Counted from the first letter of the stretch, positions 16,014-25,311 are shown. The stretch is 64,000 nt of DNA from Enterobacteriaceae bacterium (GCA_902363335.1 CABIZV010000001.1:372001-436000), one strand, 5' to 3'. Made by a program: numbers and translations. Notes: a model not told the origin generated them from the sequence alone.

Positions 16014-17303
16014 ATGTCTGCGAATAAATTACGTTCATTATTACTCCTTTCCGCTCTGGGGCTTGGCATCGGGCAGAGCTACGCCGCCACGACCCTTAAC
16101 GTCTGGATCCGCGCAAGCAACGATTCGAAAAATATTTACAAGCAAGAGGCCGAGAAATTCGAGGAAAAAACCGGTATCAAAATCGAATACTTCAACGCGA
16201 CCACTGACTTTGAGCAGCGCCTGGCGCGAGCCACGGCGGGTAACGCGCTGCCGGATCTGATTTTCAATGATGCGGCTTCTCTTGGGCAGTTTATCCAGCT
16301 TGGCATTGCTGAGGAAATCGACCCGAAAGCGATAAACGGCGGCGACCAGCTGTATCAGACGGCCTGGAACAGCACCCGCTATATCGACGGCAAATACTAT
16401 GGCGTGCCGACATCGGCGCAAACCTTCGCCCTGTTCGTGCGCAAAGACTGGCGTGAAAAGCTGGGCTTACCGTTGCCAAAAAGCTGGGATGATATCCAGA
16501 CCCTCGCCAAAGCCTTTACCACACAAGACCCGGACGGCAACGGCAAAAATGATACCTACGGTTTTATCGTCCCGGCATCGACGACGCGCGGCTACGCCAG
16601 CTGGTTTATGAGCAGCTTTATCTGGCAGGCCGGTGGCGATTTTGTCAGCGACCATAACGGTAAATTCAGCGCCTCGCTCAACACCCCCGAAGTGGCACAG
16701 GCCATGACCTTCATGCGCACCATGATGTGTGAAAAGGTCACTCAGCCGGGCGCAATTAACGCCACCACCGCCGATGTTATTCCGTCATTCCGTTCAGGCC
16801 AAAGCGGCATGTTCTTCAGCGGCCCGTATCACATTGCGCTGTTTGATAAAGACCCTGGCAAAGACAACTTTGAGGTTGTGCCGGTGGTGGGGCCGAAAGG
16901 CGAGGCTACCCTCGCGGAAGGCACCACGGTCTTTATGATGAAGAGCAGCAAGCAGAAAGAGGCCGCGCGCCAGTTTGTTGAATTTATGATTTCCCCAGAA
17001 GGTCAGGAAATTGGCATGGGTAAAGGGAGTAAACATATCCCGGTGGTTCGCCTGCCGGTGAATAAGAACGTCGACGTCAAAGCGGTGTATCAGGATGCGC
17101 GTTGGGAAACCTTCGCCAAATTGTACAATGAGCAGGGCCGCTATGTGCCGCAGATCCCTAACTGGACGCCGGTACGTCAGGTGGCAGCCGATGGCTTTAA
17201 CCGCATCTTTGCCGACTGCAACAGCGACATTTCCGCCGAGCTGAAAACGATTGACGGCAAGGTGAACGCTGAGCTTGAAAAACAAAACGTGCTGGCTAAG
17301 TGA
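16014..17303 (+). CDS. sugar ABC transporter substrate-binding protein
   Basis: 429 residues from the ATG at 16014, with AAAGGA about 8 bases upstream. A signal peptide (KLRSLLLLSALGLGIGQ, cut after SYA) is followed by TTLNVWIRASND, the typical start of a mature carbohydrate-binding family 1 protein (UgpB/MalE type). Other family marks are the repeated FEEKTGIKIEY, YGVPTSAQTFALFVRKDW, DPDGNGKNDTYGF (EF-hand-like loop) and FVEFMISPEGQ. It should capture the oligosaccharide released by the exported lyase. First gene of a five-gene rightward operon. There is no lipobox, so it is a soluble periplasmic protein. Confidence 0.88.
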   Translation: MSANKLRSLLLLSALGLGIGQSYAATTLNVWIRASNDSKNIYKQEAEKFEEKTGIKIEYFNATTDFEQRLARATAGNALPDLIFNDAASLGQFIQLGIAEEIDPKAINGGDQLYQTAWNSTRYIDGKYYGVPTSAQTFALFVRKDWREKLGLPLPKSWDDIQTLAKAFTTQDPDGNGKNDTYGFIVPASTTRGYASWFMSSFIWQAGGDFVSDHNGKFSASLNTPEVAQAMTFMRTMMCEKVTQPGAINATTADVIPSFRSGQSGMFFSGPYHIALFDKDPGKDNFEVVPVVGPKGEATLAEGTTVFMMKSSKQKEAARQFVEFMISPEGQEIGMGKGSKHIPVVRLPVNKNVDVKAVYQDARWETFAKLYNEQGRYVPQIPNWTPVRQVAADGFNRIFADCNSDISAELKTIDGKVNAELEKQNVLAK

Positions 17304-17314
17304 GGAAACGCGTA

Positions 17315-18256
17315 ATGACTCTGCATGAGACGAAGTCCGCGCCGCTAAACCAAGCCGCTTCGCCTGACGCGACCGGCTGGTTGACGGCCAAACGCAAGCG
17401 GGCGCTGATCCCCTGGCTGTTCCTCGCTCCGGCACTGATTATTTTTAGCTGGTTTAAGTTCATCCCGATGATTCAGGGTCTGGTGATGAGCTTCTACAAG
17501 GTTAACTTTAATGAGTCCAACGAGTGGGTTGGTTTTGCCAACTTCACCCGCGCTTTCGGCGACGTTGAGCTGCATGCGGCGGTGGTTAACACGCTGCTGT
17601 ACGTGGTGGTGACGATGTTCGCCGCCGCCATTCTGGCCTTCTTCCTCGCGATGCTGCTGGAAGGCCCGGCGCGCCATCTGCGCTTTATTCGTACCGCCAT
17701 TTTCTTACCGGCGGTCACCAGTGCGGCGATCGTCGCTGAAATGTGGCGCATCCTGTTCAACCCGACGCCAAACGGGGTAATGAACCACATTCTGAGCTGG
17801 TTTGGTGTAGCCGATCAGGGGTTCCTCGCCAGTTCCGACCAGGCGCTGTGGGTCATTATGTTGCTGCACATCTGGAAAGCGGTGCCGTACAACATGGTGA
17901 TTTTTATTGCCGGCCTTGCGGGGATCAGTCGCGATTTATACGACGCCTCGAACGTAGACGGTGCCAACTGGTGGAACCGCCTGCGCTACGTCACGCTGCC
18001 TGGGATGATCCCGGCACTCTCGGTGGTGCTGATGCTCTCCTTTATTCGTGGTTTCCGCGTGTTTGCTGAGGTGTACGCCACCACCGGCGGCGGGCCGTCT
18101 AATTCGACGGAAATGGTCATGACCCACATCTATAAGCTGGGCTTTGAGCAGTTTGACTATGGCTACGCCTCGGCGGTGTCTTTCCTGTTATTCACCTTCA
18201 CGGTGCTCTTAACGATTTGTCATCTGACGCTGAAAAAGCGTATCGCACGCTACTAA
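17315..18256 (+). CDS. sugar ABC transporter permease (MalF/UgpA type)
   Basis: 313 residues from the ATG at 17315 (GAGGAAACG upstream), 11 bases after the binding-protein stop. It has six predicted membrane segments, the first at about residues 31-50 (LIPWLFLAPALIIFSWFKFI). The EAA loop that docks on the ATPase reads YDASNVDGANWWNRLRYVTL-P. This is the CUT1-family permease pattern. Its partner permease follows immediately. Confidence 0.9.
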   Translation: MTLHETKSAPLNQAASPDATGWLTAKRKRALIPWLFLAPALIIFSWFKFIPMIQGLVMSFYKVNFNESNEWVGFANFTRAFGDVELHAAVVNTLLYVVVTMFAAAILAFFLAMLLEGPARHLRFIRTAIFLPAVTSAAIVAEMWRILFNPTPNGVMNHILSWFGVADQGFLASSDQALWVIMLLHIWKAVPYNMVIFIAGLAGISRDLYDASNVDGANWWNRLRYVTLPGMIPALSVVLMLSFIRGFRVFAEVYATTGGGPSNSTEMVMTHIYKLGFEQFDYGYASAVSFLLFTFTVLLTICHLTLKKRIARY

Positions 18257-18265
18257 GGAGCCGTG

Positions 18266-19105
18266 ATGTTAAGTAAACGTTGGGATACCGCAGGACGCTG
18301 GTGCATTTACGCGTTACTGCTGATTGTCTTTGTCGGGCCGTTCTGGGGCATCGTGGCGACCGCTTTTAGCGGCGCGCCGGTGAAGCCGGGCGAGCTGTTA
18401 GCCTGGCCAAATCAGTTCTCATTCGACAACTTCATCTTCGCCTGGATGGATATCGGCGTGTGGCAGTACCTGCTGAACTCCATTCTGGTGGTGTTCTTCG
18501 GCACCATTCTCCAGGTGTCTGTGAGCGCGCTGGCGGCCTATGCGCTGGCCCGTAAGAAGTTTCGCGGCGTCGCGCTGGTGAGCCTTGTGATTTTGTCGAC
18601 CATGATGCTGCCGGAAGAGGTTATCGCCATTCCGCTGTACATGATTATCAACTGGCGGCTGCCGTTTATCGATGCGTCGCTGTACAACAGCTACCTCGGG
18701 ATGATTCTGCCGGTGGTGGGCTGGGCGTTCTCTATCTTCGTGCTGACCGAATTTATGTCGGCCATCCCGAAGGAGCTTGAAGAGGCGGCGCGTATCGATG
18801 GCGCGAACGAATGGCAGATTTTCTTCCACGTCATTTTGCCGCTGGTGAAACCGGCGCTCGGCACGGTGGTGACCTTCGGCTTCATTATGATTTGGGACCA
18901 GTACCTGCTGCCGCTGATTGTGGTCAACCAGGACAGCCTGAACACCATTCCGGTGATCCTTGGCACGCTGCGTACCGATGAGAGCATCACGCCGAACATA
19001 TTTATCGCCATTACGTTACTGGCGATGCTGCCAAGCATCATCGTCTATCTGGGTCTGCAAAAACATTTCAATCGCGGGATTATGTCCGGCGCGGTCAAAG
19101 GATAA
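18266..19105 (+). CDS. sugar ABC transporter permease (MalG/UgpE type)
   Basis: 279 residues. AAGGAG (18255-18260, overlapping the previous stop) favours the ATG at 18266 over the GTG three bases upstream. It has six membrane segments and the EAA loop ELEEAARIDGANEWQIFFHV, followed by ILPLVKPALGTV, which are CUT1 family signatures. It pairs with the permease at 17315 to form the membrane channel of the importer. Confidence 0.9.
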   Translation: MLSKRWDTAGRWCIYALLLIVFVGPFWGIVATAFSGAPVKPGELLAWPNQFSFDNFIFAWMDIGVWQYLLNSILVVFFGTILQVSVSALAAYALARKKFRGVALVSLVILSTMMLPEEVIAIPLYMIINWRLPFIDASLYNSYLGMILPVVGWAFSIFVLTEFMSAIPKELEEAARIDGANEWQIFFHVILPLVKPALGTVVTFGFIMIWDQYLLPLIVVNQDSLNTIPVILGTLRTDESITPNIFIAITLLAMLPSIIVYLGLQKHFNRGIMSGAVKG

Positions 19106-19115
19106 GGGGTTACCG

Positions 19116-20210
19116 ATGGGATCTGTTGTATTGAATAGCGTGCGCAAGTCATACGGTGATGCACACGTGATTAAAGATGTGTCGCTGACTATCCCGGACG
19201 GTGAATTTTGCGTTCTCGTTGGCCCCAGCGGCTGCGGTAAATCTACTCTGCTGAGAATGATTGCGGGGCTTGAGGAAATTTCCGGCGGTGAAGTGCACAT
19301 CAACGAACGTAACGTCACTGAGGTTGAGCCGAAGCTGCGCGATATTGCGATGGTGTTCCAGAGCTATGCGCTGTATCCGCAAATGACGGTACGTGAAAAC
19401 ATGGGCTTTGCCCTGAAGATGGCTAAATTACCGAAAGCGGAAATCAATCAGAAAGTCAACGAAGCGGCGGGGCTGCTAGGGCTGGAACCGTTGCTGGAGC
19501 GTCTGCCAAAAGATCTCTCCGGTGGCCAGCGTCAGCGTGTGGCGATGGGGCGGGCTATCGTGCGTAAACCGCAGGTATTCCTGTTCGACGAACCGTTATC
19601 GAACCTCGATGCCAAGCTGCGTACCCAGGTGCGCGGCGAAATCCGCGAGCTGCATCGCCGCCTGAAAACCACCTCGGTGTACGTCACTCACGATCAGATT
19701 GAAGCAATGACCATGGGGCAGATGATCGTCGTGCTGCGCGATGGGCGCATTGAGCAGGCGGGAACGCCGCTCGAGCTGTACGACCAGCCGGCTAACCTGT
19801 TTGTCGCAGGATTTATCGGTTCACCGGAAATCAATCAGCTACCGGGTGAGGTGGTATTGAGTGGAAACGCCACCAGCCTGCGCTTGAAAGATGGTTCGCT
19901 GCTGGCGCTGCCGGCCGGAATGCAGGTGACAAACGGTCAACAGGTGGTGTATGCCATTCGTCCGGAGCAGGTGAACGTGGTGCACGAAGCGCGTGACGAC
20001 GCGCTGGCGGCGAAAGTGACGGCGGTGGAGAATACCGGCTCGGATATGCAGCTGTTCTGCGATACCGGCGGCGGGGCGTTCACCTCGGTGTTCAAACAGC
20101 GTCTGCCGGTTAAAGAGGGTGACACCATCTGGCTGCAACCAAAACTCTCCGGTGTGCATCTTTTTGACGCGCAAAGCGGTCTGCGCGTGGCGTGTGTGGA
20201 GGAAAAATAA
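19116..20210 (+). CDS. sugar ABC transporter ATP-binding protein (MalK/UgpC type)
   Basis: 364 residues from the ATG at 19116. All nucleotide-binding motifs are intact: Walker A GPSGCGKST, Q-loop QSYALYPQM, signature LSGGQRQRVAMGRA, Walker B VFLFDEPLSNLDAKLR and switch YVTHDQ. A C-terminal TOBE/OB regulatory domain (about residues 240-364) is present, as in MalK and UgpC. It energises the two permeases encoded just upstream. MalK-type ATPases sometimes serve several importers, but the tight operon argues for a dedicated role here. Confidence 0.92.
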   Translation: MGSVVLNSVRKSYGDAHVIKDVSLTIPDGEFCVLVGPSGCGKSTLLRMIAGLEEISGGEVHINERNVTEVEPKLRDIAMVFQSYALYPQMTVRENMGFALKMAKLPKAEINQKVNEAAGLLGLEPLLERLPKDLSGGQRQRVAMGRAIVRKPQVFLFDEPLSNLDAKLRTQVRGEIRELHRRLKTTSVYVTHDQIEAMTMGQMIVVLRDGRIEQAGTPLELYDQPANLFVAGFIGSPEINQLPGEVVLSGNATSLRLKDGSLLALPAGMQVTNGQQVVYAIRPEQVNVVHEARDDALAAKVTAVENTGSDMQLFCDTGGGAFTSVFKQRLPVKEGDTIWLQPKLSGVHLFDAQSGLRVACVEEK

Positions 20211-20217
20211 GGTGGCG

Positions 20218-21360
20218 ATGAAGCTGTACACCCTTGATGAAACCTGTCTGGAAAATGCGCGCGCGGGGCTGAAGCAGCCGTTCTCCCCGCTACAGCTAGC
20301 GCTCAGCAAGCTGGTCGCGGAGGCGGATATGCTTAAGCGTGAGCCGCCGGAAAGCGTGGTGCATAAAAAGCTACGCCCGGCGAGCGGCGACGCGCACGAT
20401 TACTACAGTCTGGGCACCTACTGGTGGCCAAACCCACGGCGGCCCAACGGCCTGCCGTACATTCGCCGCGACGGGCATATCAACCCGCAGTGCGAAAACA
20501 ACGACACAGATACCTCGCGTATTATCCGCATGTGCGAGCGCTGCCTGACGCTGGGGCTGGCGTGGTACTTCACCGGCCAGCGCCAGTATGCGCAGGCGGC
20601 GGCGGTGCAAATCCGCTGCTGGTTCCTCGATGGCGCGACGCGGATGAATCCGCATCTGAACTACGGTCAGGCGATTCCGGGGATTGTCTCCGGGCGCGGT
20701 ACCGGGCTTATCGATACGCGGCTGTTGTGGATGGTGGTCGATACCATCGGGCTGATTAATGCCGCCAGCGTGCTGGATACTGACGACATTATCGGCCTGC
20801 ATCAGTGGTTCCGCGATTTTAACCACTGGATGTACTACAGCGAAATCGGTCATTCGGAATACGTGTGGCACAACAACCACGGTACCTGGTACGACGCCCA
20901 GCGCTCGGTGAACGCGCTATTTTATGGCGATAAAGGGCTGGCGGCGCGCATTATCGAGCAGGGGATCACCCAGCGGATGGCGGCGCAAATAGACCAGGAT
21001 GGCAAGCAAACGATGGAGCTGGAGCGCACCATTCCGTTCCACTACTCGCTGTTTAACCTGGAGGCGCATCTGCTGCTCAATCGTTACGCCGAGCACGTTG
21101 AATTTGACCGCTGGAATCATATTCGCGACGGGCGCGGGGTGAAGCAGGGGATTGATTATCTGGTGCCGTTTGTGCGCGAACCCGACCTGTGGCCGTACAG
21201 CGATTTACAGGGGATCGTCTGGGATAGCGCGCTGCGGGTGTTGTTGCAGTCGGTACGCGGGTATCCGAAACAGTCGGCAAGTTACCGTGATGCGCTGAAA
21301 TGCTTGCCGCAGGAGACGTTGCAGCTAAAAGAACAGCTGATGTGGTGCCCGGGGTTATAA
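20218..21360 (+). CDS. cytoplasmic alginate-lyase-fold polysaccharide lyase (paralogue of the exported one)
   Basis: 380 residues with no signal peptide (MKLYTLDETC start; a GTG two codons upstream with GGAGG before it is an alternative). It shares block after block with the exported lyase at 14249-15487: HDYYSLGTYWWPNP, NGLPYIRRDGHINP, QAIPGIVSGRGTGLIDTR, VWHNNHGTWYD (Asn220-His221) and ELERTIPFHYSLFNLEA (Arg270, Tyr276). Last gene of the ABC-transporter operon, 7 bases after the ATPase stop. It probably cleaves the oligosaccharides once imported. The two lyases therefore look like a duplicated pair placed in different compartments. Confidence 0.78.
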   Translation: MKLYTLDETCLENARAGLKQPFSPLQLALSKLVAEADMLKREPPESVVHKKLRPASGDAHDYYSLGTYWWPNPRRPNGLPYIRRDGHINPQCENNDTDTSRIIRMCERCLTLGLAWYFTGQRQYAQAAAVQIRCWFLDGATRMNPHLNYGQAIPGIVSGRGTGLIDTRLLWMVVDTIGLINAASVLDTDDIIGLHQWFRDFNHWMYYSEIGHSEYVWHNNHGTWYDAQRSVNALFYGDKGLAARIIEQGITQRMAAQIDQDGKQTMELERTIPFHYSLFNLEAHLLLNRYAEHVEFDRWNHIRDGRGVKQGIDYLVPFVREPDLWPYSDLQGIVWDSALRVLLQSVRGYPKQSASYRDALKCLPQETLQLKEQLMWCPGL

Positions 21361-21364
21361 CCCG

Positions 21365-21512
21365 GGGCATTCCCGGCGGCGCTACGCTTGGCCGGGCTAC
21401 ATACCTGCACATGTAGGCCTGATAAGCGTAGCGCCATCAGGCGTCAGGCGCACGTTGCCGGATGGCGGCGTGCCGCCTTATCCGGCCTACAGGGGCCGGT
21501 AGTCCGGGCGAG
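21365..21512. repeat. REP/BIME cluster after the lyase/ABC operon
   Basis: At least three REP-type palindromic units are visible between convergent genes: GGCGGCGCTACGCTTGGCC..., TAGGCCTGATAAGCGTAGCG... with its partner GGATGGCGGCGTGCCGCC..., and GGTAGTCCGGGCGAGGCG. Confidence 0.75.
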
Positions 21513-21516
21513 GCGT

Positions 21517-21861
21517 TTACACCGCCGCGATAATCTTAATTTCAACTTTATAACGCGGGTTCATCAGCTTCGCCTGCACCGTGCAGCGCACCGGCGCATG
21601 ACCGGCCACCACCCACGCATCCCACGCTTTGTTCATGGCGGCGAAATCCTCGCCGTTCGGCAGGAAAATGGTGGCGTCGAGAATACGCGACTTGTTGCTG
21701 CCCTGTTTTTCCAGCACCGCATCAATCTGCGCCAGCGTATTCGCCGTCTGCTCAAAGGCATCGGCGTCCAGGTTTTCCGGCACGCCGGTGTAGTACAACG
21801 TGTTGTTATGAATCACCACGTCAGACCAACGCGCTTCGGCATCAATACGTATAATTGTCAT
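21517..21861 (-). CDS. yoaB: YoaB, RidA family protein
   Basis: A 114-residue protein nearly identical to E. coli YoaB (MTIIRIDAEARWSDVVIHNN start; APVRCTVQAKLMNPRYKVEI near the end). RidA-family proteins hydrolyse reactive enamine/imine intermediates; the Arg in PVRCT corresponds to the conserved substrate-binding position of the family. The specific substrate of YoaB is not known. In E. coli it also lies divergent from yoaA, as here. Confidence 0.93.
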   Translation of the reverse strand: MTIIRIDAEARWSDVVIHNNTLYYTGVPENLDADAFEQTANTLAQIDAVLEKQGSNKSRILDATIFLPNGEDFAAMNKAWDAWVVAGHAPVRCTVQAKLMNPRYKVEIKIIAAV

Positions 21862-21988
21862 TTCATTTTCCTTTTAAGATCACGTAAACGCGCTAAGACT
21901 GCCACATTGTCGGCGCGGCGTCACGACTTCGGCTGGCATAAGCGGGATTCGCCTGACATAATCACTGGGAATTTTTCCAGGGGGTAAT

Positions 21989-23899
21989 GTGACGGACGAT
22001 TTTGCAGCAGACGGCCAGCTTGCGCAGGCGATAACCGGCTTTAAACCGCGTGAACCGCAGCGCCAGATGGCGCACGCCGTCATGAAGGCGATTACCGACG
22101 GGCAACCGCTGGTGGTGGAAGCCGGAACGGGAACCGGTAAAACCTACGCCTACCTGGCGCCTGCGCTGCGCGCGGGCAAAAAAGTGATCATCTCAACCGG
22201 CTCGAAGGCGCTCCAGGATCAGCTCTACAGTCGTGACTTGCCCACCGTCGCCAAAGCGTTAGCCTTTACCGGCAAAATGGCGTTACTCAAAGGGCGCTCA
22301 AACTATCTGTGTCTTGAACGTCTGGAGCAGCAGGCGCTGGCGGGCGGTGACCTGCCGGTGCAAACGTTAAGCGATGTCATTATGCTGCGCAGTTGGGCAA
22401 ACCACACCACGGATGGCGATATCAGCACCTGTGCGAGCGTAGCGGAAGACTCTCAGGCGTGGCCGCTGGTGACCAGCACCAATGACAACTGTCTGGGCAG
22501 CGACTGCCCGCTGTATCAGGATTGCTTTGTGGTCAAAGCGCGTAAAAAGGCGATGGACTCCGATGTAGTGGTGGTTAACCATCACCTGTTCCTTGCCGAT
22601 ATGGTGGTCAAAGAGGGCGGTTTTGGCGAGCTTATCCCGGAAGCTGAGGTGATGATCTTCGATGAAGCCCATCAGCTCCCGGACATCGCCAGCCAGTATT
22701 TCGGCCAGTCGCTCTCCAGCCGTCAGCTTCTGGATCTGGCGAAAGACGTCACCATCGCGTATCGCACGGAAGTGAAAGATACCCAGCAGCTGCAAAAATG
22801 CGCCGACCGTCTGGCGCAGGCGACGCAGGATTTTCGCTTACAGGTTGGTGACCCCGGCTATCGCGGCAATCTGCGCGAATTGCTGGCGGATAATAATGTG
22901 CAACGCGCGCTACTGTTGCTCGATGATGCCCTCGAGCTTTGCTACGACGTGGCTAAACTCTCCCTCGGCCGCTCGGCTTTACTGGATGTTGCTTTCGAAC
23001 GCGCCACCCTTTATCGCGCGCGGCTAAAGCGTTTAAAAGAGATCAACACGCCGGGATACAGCTACTGGTACGAATGCAACTCCCGCCACTTTACGCTGGC
23101 GCTCACGCCGCTGACGGTGGCCGATAAATTTAAAGAAGTGATGGCGGCAAAGCCGGGAAGCTGGATCTTTACCTCCGCCACGCTGTCGGTAAACGACGAC
23201 CTCCATCACTTTACCGAACGACTGGGCATTGAATCGGCCGAGTCGATGTTGCTGCCGAGCCCCTTTGACTACGCCACGCAAGCGCTGCTGTGCGTACCGC
23301 GTAACCTGCCATTGCCTAATCAGCCGGGCGCTGCGCGTCATTTAGCGGCGATGCTTCGCCCGCTGATTGAGGCGAATAACGGCCGCTGCTTTATGCTGTG
23401 CACCTCGCACGCCATGATGCGTGACCTGGCAGAACAGTTCCGCGCCACTATGACGTTGCCAGTTTTGCTGCAAGGGGAAACCAGTAAAGGCCAGCTGCTA
23501 CAGCAATTTGTCAGCGCTGGTAACGCCTTACTGGTGGCAACCAGCAGCTTCTGGGAAGGGGTCGACGTGCGCGGCGACGCGCTGTCATTAGTCATTATCG
23601 ACAAGCTGCCATTCACCTCGCCGGACGACCCGCTGCTAAAAGCGCGCATGGAGGATTGCCGCCTGCGCGGTGGCGATCCGTTCGACGACGTGCAGCTCCC
23701 GGATGCGGTCATTACCCTTAAGCAGGGGGTTGGTCGTCTGATTCGTGACGTCACCGATCGTGGCGTACTGGTGATTTGCGATAACCGTCTGGTGATGCGT
23801 CCTTACGGCGCCACCTTCCTGGCGAGCCTGCCGCCCGCGCCGCGCACCCGTGACATTCGCCGTGCGGTACGTTTTTTGGCGGTGCCATCGGCGCGGTAA
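21989..23899 (+). CDS. yoaA: YoaA, XPD/DinG-like Fe-S DNA helicase
   Basis: A 636-residue helicase starting at GTG, as in E. coli. Walker A EAGTGTGKTYAYL (about residues 44-56) and DEAH box IFDEAHQ are present. A cysteine set between them (CLERL, CASVAE, CLGSDC, QDCFVV) is expected to bind a 4Fe-4S cluster. The C-terminal helicase motifs include SFWEGVDVRG and QGVGRLIRD. E. coli YoaA works with the HolC subunit of DNA polymerase III in repair of damaged replication forks. It has 127 bases to the divergent yoaB. Confidence 0.95.
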   Translation: MTDDFAADGQLAQAITGFKPREPQRQMAHAVMKAITDGQPLVVEAGTGTGKTYAYLAPALRAGKKVIISTGSKALQDQLYSRDLPTVAKALAFTGKMALLKGRSNYLCLERLEQQALAGGDLPVQTLSDVIMLRSWANHTTDGDISTCASVAEDSQAWPLVTSTNDNCLGSDCPLYQDCFVVKARKKAMDSDVVVVNHHLFLADMVVKEGGFGELIPEAEVMIFDEAHQLPDIASQYFGQSLSSRQLLDLAKDVTIAYRTEVKDTQQLQKCADRLAQATQDFRLQVGDPGYRGNLRELLADNNVQRALLLLDDALELCYDVAKLSLGRSALLDVAFERATLYRARLKRLKEINTPGYSYWYECNSRHFTLALTPLTVADKFKEVMAAKPGSWIFTSATLSVNDDLHHFTERLGIESAESMLLPSPFDYATQALLCVPRNLPLPNQPGAARHLAAMLRPLIEANNGRCFMLCTSHAMMRDLAEQFRATMTLPVLLQGETSKGQLLQQFVSAGNALLVATSSFWEGVDVRGDALSLVIIDKLPFTSPDDPLLKARMEDCRLRGGDPFDDVQLPDAVITLKQGVGRLIRDVTDRGVLVICDNRLVMRPYGATFLASLPPAPRTRDIRRAVRFLAVPSAR

Positions 23900-23966
23900 T
23901 ATGCGTCGGAATGTGATAAGATGCGCGCCATTTTATTGATCCGTAACTGCGAGAGCGCGACTAATC

Positions 23967-24662
23967 ATGCGAATTCTGGCCATCGACACCGCCACGGAAG
24001 CCTGTTCGGCTGCCCTGTGGAATGACGGTACTACCTGTGCTCACTTCGAGCTTTGTCCTCGGGAACACACCCAACATATCCTGCCTATCGTGCAGGATAT
24101 CCTCACCGAAGGCGGCGTTAGCCTGACCGATCTCGACGCGCTGGCGTTTGGTCGTGGGCCGGGCAGCTTTACCGGCGTGCGTATCGGTATTGGTATTGCA
24201 CAGGGGCTGGCGCTGGGGGCTGAGCTGCCGATGATCGGTGTGTCGACGCTTGCCACCATGGCGCAAGGCGCATGGCGTAAGCAGGGCGCAACGCGCGTCC
24301 TCGCCGCTATCGATGCGCGAATGGGCGAAGTTTACTGGGCAGAATACCAGCGCGATGCGCAAGGTGTCTGGCAGGGCGAAGCCAGCGAAGCGGTAATGAA
24401 ACCGGAAGCGGTACAGCAGCGCCTCACCGAGCTTGAAGGCGAATGGGCGATGGTTGGCACCGGCTGGGCCGCGTGGCCGGACATGGTGCAGGGCGCAAAC
24501 GTCACTCTGACCGACGGTAACGTCACGTTACCTGAAGCCGAAGATATGTTACCGATAGCTTGCCAGCTGCTCGAACAAGGTAAAACGGTCGCCGTGGACA
24601 AAGCTGAGCCGGTTTATTTGCGAAATGAAGTTGCGTGGAAGAAACTTCCGGGCCGTGAATGA
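23967..24662 (+). CDS. tsaB: TsaB, tRNA threonylcarbamoyladenosine synthesis partner
   Basis: A 231-residue protein matching E. coli TsaB (YeaZ). It has an ASKHA-fold N-terminal half starting MRILAIDTATEACSAALW and the conserved FGRGPGSFTGVRIG stretch. TsaB forms the complex with TsaD and TsaE that puts threonylcarbamoyl on A37 of ANN-decoding tRNAs, and is essential in E. coli. It follows yoaA by 67 bases and precedes yeaY. Confidence 0.96.
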   Translation: MRILAIDTATEACSAALWNDGTTCAHFELCPREHTQHILPIVQDILTEGGVSLTDLDALAFGRGPGSFTGVRIGIGIAQGLALGAELPMIGVSTLATMAQGAWRKQGATRVLAAIDARMGEVYWAEYQRDAQGVWQGEASEAVMKPEAVQQRLTELEGEWAMVGTGWAAWPDMVQGANVTLTDGNVTLPEAEDMLPIACQLLEQGKTVAVDKAEPVYLRNEVAWKKLPGRE

Positions 24663-24707
24663 ATCTCAGTAGATAGATACACAATTATTGAGAACAGGAG
24701 CAGCATC

Positions 24708-25289
24708 ATGGCGGGTCATAAAAGGGTCTTTCGCGGGACTATCGCTGGGCTTATTGCGCTCGCGTTAAGCGGCTGCGTCACCGTACCGGATGCCATTCAG
24801 GGTAGCAGCCCGACACCGCAGCAGGATCTGGTGCGCGTGATGTCTGCGCCGCAGTTGTACGTGGGGCAGGAGTCTCGTTTTGGCGGGACGGTCGTGGGTA
24901 TTGAAAACCAGCAGGGCCATACTCGTCTGGAGATAGCCACCGTCCCACTGGACAGCGGCGCACGGCCAACGCTGGGTGAAGCTTCACGCGGTCGAATCTT
25001 TGCCGACATCAACGGCTTCCTCGATCCGGTTGATTTCCGTGGACAGCTGGTGACGGTCGTCGGCCCAATTGTCGGTACGCTGGAAGGCAAAGTGGGAGGG
25101 ACGAAATACACCTTCCTGCACGTTCAGGCGACGGGCTACAAACGCTGGCATGTTGCCCAGCAGGTGGTCATGCCGCCACAGCCTATCGACCCGTGGGGCT
25201 TTGGTCCACATCCATGGCGCTACGGTTACGGCGGTTGGGGCTGGTATAACACCGGCCCCGCAGAGGTTCGTAACGTCGTCACGGAATAA
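24708..25289 (+). CDS. yeaY: Slp-family outer-membrane lipoprotein YeaY
   Basis: A 193-residue lipoprotein. The signal sequence ends with the lipobox LALSGC (Cys at about residue 23), followed by V-T. It has the Slp-family body (QLYVGQESRFGGTVVGIENQ; LVTVVGPIVGTLEGK) and an unusual Gly/Trp/Tyr-rich tail (RYGYGGWGWYN). It corresponds to E. coli YeaY by sequence and position between tsaB and fadD. The function is unknown; the homologue Slp is a stress- and starvation-induced lipoprotein. Confidence 0.93.
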   Translation: MAGHKRVFRGTIAGLIALALSGCVTVPDAIQGSSPTPQQDLVRVMSAPQLYVGQESRFGGTVVGIENQQGHTRLEIATVPLDSGARPTLGEASRGRIFADINGFLDPVDFRGQLVTVVGPIVGTLEGKVGGTKYTFLHVQATGYKRWHVAQQVVMPPQPIDPWGFGPHPWRYGYGGWGWYNTGPAEVRNVVTE

Positions 25290-25311
25290 AGAATGTTGTG
25301 ATACAGACAAA

